In this document: positions 8,037 through 13,246 of the stretch, piece after piece
Layout of the letters: each line of letters opens with the position of its first letter
Position numbering within the stretch: the first letter of the stretch is position 1
Assembly: GCA_038224055.1 (NCBI GenBank)
Contig: JBBRGO010000065.1
Location: 1-13,246 of the forward strand
Direction of reading: 5' to 3'
Source: JBDSSS01 sp038224055
GTDB lineage: Bacteria > Actinomycetota > Actinomycetes > Actinomycetales > Dermatophilaceae
Length of the DNA: 13,246 nt
Notes under the pieces: generated by a model
Told to the model about the DNA's origin: nothing
Databases searched by the model: none
Seen by the model: only the letters and a program-made list of their open reading frames with translations
Program-made: the position numbers and the translations under genes

Positions 8037-9773
8037 TCAGGGGGCGCGACGCGCCTCGACCGACCGCGTCGCGAGCGCGATCCCCGTGCCCTTCTCGTCG
8101 CTCGTGTGGACCGCCGAGATCGAGAGCGGCTTGTCCGAGACGATGTCGAGGACCCCCAGCAGGAGCCCGTTGACCGGGCCGACGGCTTCCCGCAGCGCGC
8201 AGCAGTCGTCCATCGTGGCCTGACCCGGCTCGAGCTTGATCCGCGCGAACCGTTTGGCGTCGACGACGTCGGGTTCGCGCCCGATCACCTTGCCGTCGAG
8301 CACGAGCGGCGCGAAGCGCTTCTCGATCGAGACCGTGCACGTCGACGGGTTGTAGATGGTCACGGCCGTCGCGTAGCGACCGGGAACCACCGGGTGGCAG
8401 TCCTCCCGCTCCTCGCGCTCGAGCCCGCAGACCATCTCGACCGCGTAGTGGTAGCGGCACTTCGGGACGGTGACGCGGACCCGTTTGCCGGCCACGACGA
8501 CACCGTCGGCGACGACGTCGATGGTGCCGGTGAAGACCTGGTCACGCTCGAGGCAGCCCTTCATCCCACGCCAGGAGACCTCGAAGGTGAGCACGTGCTC
8601 GACGTCGCCGGGCAACGGGCCGTATGCGGCCGGAGTGACCGACTCGACGAACTGCGCCGTGTCCCCGGTGGGGACGAGGCGCACCGACCCGGTGGCGGCG
8701 ACCGCGCTGGCGATGAGGTCCCCGAGCGTCGTCGCGATCGTGTCGGTGTCGATGCCGGTGGTGTGGGTCCCCCCGGTGGCCGCGGTGATCCGCGTGGCCT
8801 GGCCCGCGCTCCCCGCCGGCGTACACGTGCCGTAGTCGCCCGAGGTCGCGTCGGGGTCATCGTCGAGCGCCGCCGGCGCCCCGGTCACCGTGCTCACCGC
8901 GACGACGGTGACCTCCGCGGACTGGAGCTCGGCAGTCGCCGAAGCCTCGGTGATCGCCACGGCGAGCCCGGTGAGGTCGGTGCAGATCGGGTCGTGGCCG
9001 GGAGCGTCCCCGAACCAGACGACGATCCGCTTGCTGTCCGGTCGCCACCCGATCGACGGGTCGGTCGCGAGCTGGCTCAGGGCGTAGAGCTGGCCCTCTG
9101 GCAGGTCGCTGCCCTCTCCGGCAGCCCAGGCGGAGATCGCCGCGTCGGCCGCCGGATGGCTGACCGTCGGGGCGAGCTGGTGGGCGAAGGCGTAGCTGTT
9201 GAGGCCCGTGCCGACCGGGAAGTCGCGGTAGTTGCCGACTCCCCACGCCACGTCGAACCCGGCCAGCCCCGGGTGCCCGAGGATGGCACTCGCCCCGGCC
9301 TGCACCGCGGCGATGATGCCGCCCATGCTGCCGGTCGTGTCAGCGAGCAGGTAGACGTCCGCCTTGGCAGCGGCGCCGGTGGGCGGGATCGTCACGGTGA
9401 TCGTCTCGACCGCCGTCTCGCACTCGGAGAGGCTCCAGTCGTTGGTGCGAGGGTCGATGGTGACCGGGTCCTTGCGGCCCAACGGGAAGTCGTGGGCCGG
9501 GGAGAAGTCCGGCACGAAGAGCCGTCGACCCGCGAGGGCCTCGACCTCCGCGACCGGACGGATCTCCCCCGCGTCGGTGAAGGTGGTGCGACGCACGACG
9601 TTCGGCGAGCCCGGGAGGACGGCGTCGACGACGCGGACGAGCTCGCCTGACGGCAGACGCGCCTCGGTCGCCGAGAGGACCGAGATCGCCGAGCTGTCCG
9701 TGCTGTCGAGCGCCGCGGCCAGGTGCTCCCTGACCTCCTGCGGCACCCGGTCGAGCGGGAATGGGTGTGGCAT
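8037..9773 (-). CDS. VWA/integrin-like domain protein with Cys-rich C-terminal module
   Basis: A 578-residue protein in three parts. Residues 1-130 are an N-terminal region with no signal peptide and no recognised domain. Residues about 138-360 form a von Willebrand A / integrin-beta-like domain: ADVYLLADTTGSM carries the metal-ion-dependent adhesion motif (145-150), followed by FDVAWGVGNYRDFP, LPEGQLYALSQLA and GWRPDSKRIVVWFGDAPGHD (242-261) with the second metal-site acidic residue. Residues about 438-575 match a module I recall at the C-terminus of varied bacterial proteins (pattern HYAV..VCG...PGRYATAV.I.NP...L.PGQA...DC...S.K.L.I.AVHT). Ten Cys are present, mostly in the C-terminal half. 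The ATG at 9773 follows AGGGG at acceptable spacing. Ligand binding or adhesion is the family theme, but the export route is unclear and the role unknown. It is followed by a strong hairpin. Confidence 0.85.
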   Translation of the reverse strand: MPHPFPLDRVPQEVREHLAAALDSTDSSAISVLSATEARLPSGELVRVVDAVLPGSPNVVRRTTFTDAGEIRPVAEVEALAGRRLFVPDFSPAHDFPLGRKDPVTIDPRTNDWSLSECETAVETITVTIPPTGAAAKADVYLLADTTGSMGGIIAAVQAGASAILGHPGLAGFDVAWGVGNYRDFPVGTGLNSYAFAHQLAPTVSHPAADAAISAWAAGEGSDLPEGQLYALSQLATDPSIGWRPDSKRIVVWFGDAPGHDPICTDLTGLAVAITEASATAELQSAEVTVVAVSTVTGAPAALDDDPDATSGDYGTCTPAGSAGQATRITAATGGTHTTGIDTDTIATTLGDLIASAVAATGSVRLVPTGDTAQFVESVTPAAYGPLPGDVEHVLTFEVSWRGMKGCLERDQVFTGTIDVVADGVVVAGKRVRVTVPKCRYHYAVEMVCGLEREEREDCHPVVPGRYATAVTIYNPSTCTVSIEKRFAPLVLDGKVIGREPDVVDAKRFARIKLEPGQATMDDCCALREAVGPVNGLLLGVLDIVSDKPLSISAVHTSDEKGTGIALATRSVEARRAP

Positions 9774-10027
9774 GGCTGTACCCCTGATTCATCGGTGTTC
9801 TGGAGGTGCCGATCCGCCCAGTCCATCTGAGTCCCTCACCCGTCAGTGGTCCCCGCGGGGCTGACTGATACCTCCCGGACGGGGACTCTCGACGCTCTCT
9901 GCCGTCAGCATCACCGGCGGGGGTGATGGTGATGGCTTCAGCGCTGATGCTGGTGGTGAGGTTTTCGGCAACGCCATCGAGCAGGCCCAGCACGTCCGGG
10001 AGCCGGCCCACGCCCTCACCGCCGTCC
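9774..10027. other. Gap between L-serine dehydratase and VWA genes with dyads and a possible gene remnant
   Basis: No supported gene lies here. It should contain the sdaA terminator and the VWA promoter. Dyads seen are CATCACC/GGTGATG (9909-9915 and 9922-9928, loop 6), GTCAG/CTGAC (9842-9846 and 9861-9865), and the palindrome CCCCGCGGGG (9851-9860). On the minus strand from a GTG at 10011 one frame reads MGRLPDVLGLLDGVAENL and then TTSISAEAITITPAGDADG, which looks protein-like. However, the frame runs on into the antisense of the VWA gene without a stop and has no ribosome binding site. It may be a degraded gene fragment. Confidence 0.4.
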
Positions 10028-11401
10028 TCAGCACTCGATGACGTTGACGGCGAGCCCGCCGCGCGCGGTCTCCTTGTAGATGTCCTTCATGTCCCGGCCG
10101 GTCTCGCGCATCGTCTTGACGACCTTGTCGAGCGACACGACGTGTGAGCCGTCCCCGCGCAGCGCGGTGCGAGCGGCCGTGATCGCCTTGACCGAGGCAA
10201 TGGCGTTGCGTTCGATGCACGGGATCTGGACGAGTCCCCCCACCGGGTCACAGGTCAGGCCGAGGTTGTGCTCCATCCCGATCTCGGCGGCGTTCTCGAC
10301 CTGCTCCGGGGTTGCGCCCATCACCGCGGCCATCGCGCCGGCGGCCATGGAGCAGGCCGAGCCGACCTCGCCCTGGCAGCCGACCTCGGCGCCGGAGATC
10401 GAGGCCGTCTCCTTGTAGATGACGCCGATCGCGCCGGCGGTGAGCAGGAAACGGACGATGCCGTCGTCGTCGGCGCCCGGCACGAAGTTGGCGTAGTAGT
10501 GCAGCACCGCGGGGATGATCCCGGCGGCACCGTTCGTCGGCGCCGTGACCACGCGGCCGCCCGAGGCGTTCTCCTCGTTGACGGCGAGGGCGTAGAGCGT
10601 GATCCAGTCCATCCCGCGCAGCGGGTCCACGCTCATCGCCTCGAGCTGGAGCCGGCGCGCCAGCTCGGGAGCCCGGCGCCGGACCCGCAGCCCGCCCGGC
10701 AGCACGCCCTCGTTGCTGATGCCGTTCTGCACGCAGTCCTTCATCGCGTGCCAGATCTCGAGCAGACCCTCGCGTACCTCCGCCTCGGTGCGCCAGGCGA
10801 GCTCGTTCTCGAGCATGATCCGGGCGATCGACTTGCCGGTGTCGCGGCAGAGCGCCAGCAGCTCGTCACCGGTGCGGAAGGGGTGCGCCACCGGGGTGGA
10901 GTCCTCGACGACCTTGGAGGAGCCGTGGGCGTCCTCACCGACGACGAAGCCGCCCCCGATGGAGTAGTAGCTGTGCTCCGACAGCACCTCCCCGGCCGGG
11001 TCGAAGGCGGCGAAGGTCATCCCGTTCGGGTGCAGGGGCAGGCTCGTGGTGCGGTTGAGCACGACGTCCTGAGCCTCGTCGAAGTCGATCTCGTGCTCGC
11101 CGAGCAGCAGCAGCCGGCCCTCGGTGCGGATCTGCGTGAGACGCCCCTGAACGAGTCGGGGGTCGCACTCCTCCGGTCGCTCGCCCGTCAGCCCGAGGAG
11201 CACGGCCGTATCGCTCCCGTGACCCCGGCCGGTCGCTCCGAGCGAGCCGTAGAGCTCGCACCGCACCCGGGCGACCTGGGAGAGCCGACCCTCGTCGCGG
11301 AGTCGCTCACCAAAGAGCACTGCCGCCCGCATGGGGCCGACGGTGTGAGAGCTCGACGGCCCGATGCCGATCGAGAAGAGGTCGAAAACGCTGAGCGCCA
11401 T
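10028..11401 (-). CDS. sdaA: L-serine dehydratase, iron-sulfur dependent, single chain
   Basis: Converts L-serine to pyruvate and ammonia with an oxygen-sensitive [4Fe-4S] cluster in the cytoplasm. The 457 residues cover both alpha and beta domains in one chain (type 2 enzyme). The N-terminal substrate-binding block is IGIGPSSSHTVGPMRAA (11-27). Cluster cysteines are expected at Cys342 (EVGCQGEVG), Cys384 (LTCDPVGG) and Cys395 (QIPCIERN). The chain ends in Cys457, matching the C-terminal cysteine that acts as the fourth, tail-in-mouth cluster ligand in the Legionella pneumophila enzyme. VVTAPTNGAAGIIPAVL (284-300) is another family signature. The ATG at 11401 is preceded by CAGGACGG at suitable spacing. 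It appears to be a single gene, with a 111-bp upstream gap for its promoter. No regulator or serine transporter is adjacent. Confidence 0.97.
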   Translation of the reverse strand: MALSVFDLFSIGIGPSSSHTVGPMRAAVLFGERLRDEGRLSQVARVRCELYGSLGATGRGHGSDTAVLLGLTGERPEECDPRLVQGRLTQIRTEGRLLLLGEHEIDFDEAQDVVLNRTTSLPLHPNGMTFAAFDPAGEVLSEHSYYSIGGGFVVGEDAHGSSKVVEDSTPVAHPFRTGDELLALCRDTGKSIARIMLENELAWRTEAEVREGLLEIWHAMKDCVQNGISNEGVLPGGLRVRRRAPELARRLQLEAMSVDPLRGMDWITLYALAVNEENASGGRVVTAPTNGAAGIIPAVLHYYANFVPGADDDGIVRFLLTAGAIGVIYKETASISGAEVGCQGEVGSACSMAAGAMAAVMGATPEQVENAAEIGMEHNLGLTCDPVGGLVQIPCIERNAIASVKAITAARTALRGDGSHVVSLDKVVKTMRETGRDMKDIYKETARGGLAVNVIEC

Positions 11402-11512
11402 GGCCGTCCTGTGGGTCGTCGCTGACGTGGCGTCGCGTGGGGGTGGTCCGCGGCGCGTCTCACAGGGTATGCCCCCGACCCCTCGCGGCGTCCGCTCGGT
11501 GCGACCCGCGCG

Positions 11513-12163
11513 TCAGCCGGCGACCACCTCTCCGATGAGCTGGTGACCGTCGTTGAACTCGATGACCCGCCGCGAGGCACCCTTGGCGTCGTCGACGACG
11601 GCCGCGATGACGTGGGCGACGTTGTCGCGCGAGGCCTGGGCCGGCTCGACGTGCTCACCGGCCTCGATGTGGCCGGTCGCGGCATCGAGGGTGAGGCCGC
11701 TCGGGCGCAGGATGGTCCAGTCGAGGTCGGTCCGCTTCAGGTGCTCGTCCGCCTCGGTCTTGGCCTGGGCGTAGGTATAGAAGTCGCTGTCCTCGGGCAC
11801 GCCGTGGTCGGGGCCGGCACCGAAGTAGGACACCATGACGAACCGCTCGACACCCGCGGCGTTCGTCGCCTCCATGGCGCGGATCGCCGTGTCGCGGTCG
11901 ACGGCCAGGGTCCGCTCGGGGCTGCCGCCACCGGCCCCTGCCGACCAGACGACGACGTCGTTGCCGCGGAGCAGGTCCGCGAGCTCGTCGGTGGTCGCGT
12001 GCTCGATGTCGGCGACGACCGGGGTCGCACCCGCGGCCGTGATCTCGTCGGACTGCTCAGGCTTGCGGATGACGGCCGTGACCTCGTGGCCGTTCGCGGC
12101 GAGGAGCGGCTCGGCGAGGAGGGCGACCTTGCCGTGACCGCCGAGGATGATGACGCGAGACAT
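11513..12163 (-). CDS. NAD(P)-binding SDR-like (NmrA/atypical SDR) protein
   Basis: A 216-residue Rossmann-fold protein. MSRVIILGGHGKVALLAEPLL gives the first strand and the dinucleotide-binding GGxGxxA-type loop (8-14). Arg33 after the second strand (AVIRKP) suggests a preference for NADPH. VVADIEH, NDVVVWSAGAGG (68-79) and ERFVMVSYFGAG (106-117) are the next strands, and YAQAK (131-135) supplies a Tyr-x3-Lys pair. DWTILRPSGL (148-157) is typical of atypical SDRs. Members act as oxidoreductases or redox sensors; the substrate is unknown. I chose ATG 12163 because it starts exactly at the first strand and has GGAAAGG about ten bases upstream. The frame is open for 88 further codons upstream, but that stretch is Arg/Gly-rich with no ribosome binding site and reads through the neighbour's terminator. 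It is apparently a single-gene unit. Confidence 0.9.
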   Translation of the reverse strand: MSRVIILGGHGKVALLAEPLLAANGHEVTAVIRKPEQSDEITAAGATPVVADIEHATTDELADLLRGNDVVVWSAGAGGGSPERTLAVDRDTAIRAMEATNAAGVERFVMVSYFGAGPDHGVPEDSDFYTYAQAKTEADEHLKRTDLDWTILRPSGLTLDAATGHIEAGEHVEPAQASRDNVAHVIAAVVDDAKGASRRVIEFNDGHQLIGEVVAG

Positions 12164-12209
12164 GAGGAGAACCTTTCCGACATCCGGCGTGGGCATCCGG
12201 ACCGTCGTC

Positions 12210-12228
12210 GGTGCAACGTCACTGCACC
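12210..12228. promoter_or_regulatory. Dyad upstream of the SDR gene, possible operator
   Basis: GGTGCA (12210-12215) and TGCACC (12223-12228) form an inverted repeat with a 7-bp spacer, about 47 bp upstream of the SDR start. A wider overlapping pair GTCGGTG/CACCGAC shares the same region. Its position and symmetry suit a dimeric repressor such as MarR or HxlR types, but no regulator gene is nearby and no promoter boxes were assigned. Confidence 0.3.
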
Positions 12229-12266
12229 CACCGACCCTTCCCGATCTGCTCGAAAGATCCTCAGGG

Positions 12267-12293
12267 GCACCGCAGGCACCGCCGGCACCGCAG
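12267..12293. repeat. Three tandem 9-bp units
   Basis: GCACCGCAG, GCACCGCCG and GCACCGCAG sit head to tail in the gap between the SDR gene and the secreted-protein gene. The array is short and may simply be slippage in GC-rich DNA. Confidence 0.6.
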
Positions 12294-12304
12294 GCCATGG
12301 CGCG

Positions 12305-12334
12305 CGGCGGCTCGGCCCGCAGATCGAGCCGCCG
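12305..12334 (-). terminator. Hairpin after the small secreted protein gene
   Basis: The 10-bp arms CGGCGGCTCG (12305-12314) and CGAGCCGCCG (12325-12334) pair perfectly around a 10-nt loop. The hairpin begins 14 bp after the stop codon at 12349 on the minus strand. No T-tract follows. It is the likely terminator of the secreted-protein gene. Confidence 0.65.
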
Positions 12335-12348
12335 GCACCCGTCCGGCC

Positions 12349-12873
12349 TCAGCCGTTGATGATCGTCACGCCGAAGGAGTACGGCACGGTGGACGTCATG
12401 GTCCGGTCCACCGCGCCCGGCCCCCACTCGTCGACCTTGGTCGTCATCGTGTAGTACCCGTAGACCCGCTGGCAGATGACCCGTCCGCCCGGGGGAAGGC
12501 TCACCGAACCGCCTGCCGTGGTCGCCTGGCTCGCCGACTGCGTCAGCGTGATCTGCTGCGTCCCAGAGATGCTCGCCTCAGCCACACCCCACACCGAGGC
12601 CTTGAGGCTCGCCGTGAGCGAGACGCTGTTGGCGTAGCTGCGGCTGATCGTCGTCGTGAAGGAGCAGTGCATCGACGCGGTGTACTTGGAGGAGTTCGTC
12701 AACGGGACGGACTCCACCACCGTGGACTTCTTGACGATGTTGGACGTCGTGATGCAGCGCCCGGAATACGTGCTGCCCGCGCACTGCTGCGCAGCCTGGG
12801 CAGGCATGCCCACCGCCACGACGGCCGAGCCAGCCGCCAGGACAACTGCGGCCAAACGTGCTGTAGCGCTCAT
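12349..12873 (-). CDS. Small secreted beta-rich protein of unknown function
   Basis: A 174-residue precursor. MSATARLAAVVLAAGSAVVA opens a Sec signal peptide ending at PAQA-A, so cleavage is likely near residue 27 or 28 and the mature protein is about 147 residues. Four Cys (31, 40, 70, 134) could form two disulfides. Residues 70-125 are rich in Ser/Thr with alternating polar and apolar positions (SVSLTASLKASVWGV, SISGTQQITLTQSASQATT), followed by a VSLPPGGRVICQRVYGYYTM block. Long Ser/Thr-rich amphipathic strands before a PPG turn recall aerolysin/ETX-MTX2 pore-forming proteins, but that is a pattern resemblance, not a recognised domain. The ATG at 12873 has GAGGAAC at good spacing. An in-frame extension to 13107 was rejected because it has no ribosome binding site and crosses the upstream terminator. 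It appears to be an independent gene with its own terminator. Confidence 0.82.
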   Translation of the reverse strand: MSATARLAAVVLAAGSAVVAVGMPAQAAQQCAGSTYSGRCITTSNIVKKSTVVESVPLTNSSKYTASMHCSFTTTISRSYANSVSLTASLKASVWGVAEASISGTQQITLTQSASQATTAGGSVSLPPGGRVICQRVYGYYTMTTKVDEWGPGAVDRTMTSTVPYSFGVTIING

Positions 12874-13014
12874 GCTTGGTGTTCCTCTTCTCGAGACCCG
12901 GGCCCGTCGGACACGGGGACACAGGTCGCCCGAGGGCAACCGGATCCGGCGGATCCAGTCACAAGGTAGGGCTCTGCCCACCCCCGCGTCCGAGACGCGC
13001 CGAAGACCGAACAG

Positions 13015-13050
13015 CACGACGGCCCAGCCGTATCGGGCCGGGCCGTCGTG
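13015..13050 (-). terminator. Strong hairpin after the membrane-protein gene at the right edge
   Basis: CACGACGGCCC (13015-13025) and GGGCCGTCGTG (13040-13050) form a perfect 11-bp stem with a 14-nt loop. It starts 23 bp after the stop codon of the gene at the right edge. Read on the minus strand, the stem is followed by ctgttcggtcttc, a moderately T-rich tail, making this the best terminator in the window. Confidence 0.8.
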
Positions 13051-13073
13051 GAGCGGACGCGCGTGTTGACGGG

Positions 13074-13246
13074 TCAGTCCGAACCGACCCGACGGGCGAT
13101 CAGCCACCCGATGACGACTCCGACGAGACCCGCCGCCGCGAAGCCCGCATAGCGCTGCATGAGCACCGGGAAGACCGCCGCCCCGAGGTCGAGGCTGTCG
13201 TCCTCCTCCACGGCAGAGGTCACCCGCCGCAGGGGCGGGCGGATGG
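13074..13246 (-). CDS. C-terminal end of a membrane protein, N-terminus outside window
   Basis: Only the last 57 codons are visible. They read an acidic stretch TSAVEEDDSLDLG, then AAVFPVLMQRYAGF, then a hydrophobic helix AAAGLVGVVIGWLIA and a basic tail RRVGSD before TGA. The helix-plus-RR ending suggests a single C-terminal membrane anchor with the tail in the cytoplasm, or the last helix of a polytopic protein. The family cannot be recognised from this fragment. A strong terminator follows. Confidence 0.6.
   Translation of the reverse strand, partial: IRPPLRRVTSAVEEDDSLDLGAAVFPVLMQRYAGFAAAGLVGVVIGWLIARRVGSD

Noticed and set aside
6942..9650. A 902-codon open frame on the plus strand
   Set aside because: Antisense of moeA and the VWA gene, both with clear family motifs; long shadow frames are expected in such GC-rich DNA.
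10268..11425. A 385-codon open frame on the plus strand
   Set aside because: Antisense of the L-serine dehydratase gene, whose Fe-S cysteines and family blocks are unmistakable.
12164..12427. Upstream in-frame extension of the SDR gene to 304 residues
   Set aside because: The extra 88 codons are Arg/Gly-rich, lack a ribosome binding site and pass through the neighbouring terminator. The Rossmann strand begins exactly at ATG 12163.
12874..13107. Upstream in-frame extension of the secreted protein to 252 residues
   Set aside because: It would bury the signal peptide and cross the strong hairpin at 13015-13050; ATG 12873 has a good ribosome binding site.

Overview
The window is GC-rich DNA with strong third-position G/C bias, GTG and TTG starts and short Shine-Dalgarno boxes. 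This is typical of an actinomycete (Actinomycetota). Repeated gcatac/gtatgc Ala-Tyr codon pairs hint at Intrasporangiaceae or relatives, but that is only a weak guess. All assignments come from reading motifs by eye; no database was searched.

Layout: (1) 1-1330, minus: a secreted M4 (thermolysin-like) metalloprotease cut off by the window edge. (2) 1720-2944, plus: fdhD, the sulfur-transfer factor for formate dehydrogenase, then a small YCII-domain protein. (3) 2945-5048: a probable insertion. Its left edge carries a 79-bp orphan copy of the 3' end of an ABC-F ATPase gene, about 90% identical to the end of the intact ABC-F gene on its right. Between the copies, in visibly less GC-rich DNA, lie two overlapping plus-strand genes: an unrecognised 449-residue protein with a glycine-rich hydrophobic C-terminal segment, and a Nudix hydrolase. 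(4) 5049-7973, minus: the ABC-F ATPase and moeA (molybdopterin molybdenumtransferase). (5) 8037-9773, minus: a VWA/integrin-like protein with a Cys-rich C-terminal module and no visible signal peptide. (6) 10028-11401, minus: L-serine dehydratase. (7) 11513-12163, minus: an NAD(P)-binding SDR-like protein. (8) 12349-12873, minus: a small secreted beta-rich protein of unknown function. (9) 13074-13246, minus: the C-terminal end of a membrane protein.

How the genes relate: fdhD and moeA both serve molybdoenzyme maturation and sit on either side of the ABC-F gene and the insertion, although no molybdoenzyme structural gene is in view. Without the insertion, the order would be fdhD-YCII converging on ABC-F-moeA, with the YCII and ABC-F stop codons only 16 bp apart. 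The two-gene insert is the most interesting part. It is a compact, translationally coupled pair of foreign-looking genes placed exactly at the 3' end of a housekeeping gene, with no integrase of its own. That is how defence or stress cargo often sits, but its function is not shown by the sequence. Three minus-strand genes (the VWA gene, the secreted-protein gene and the membrane-protein gene at the right edge) are followed by clear terminator-like hairpins.
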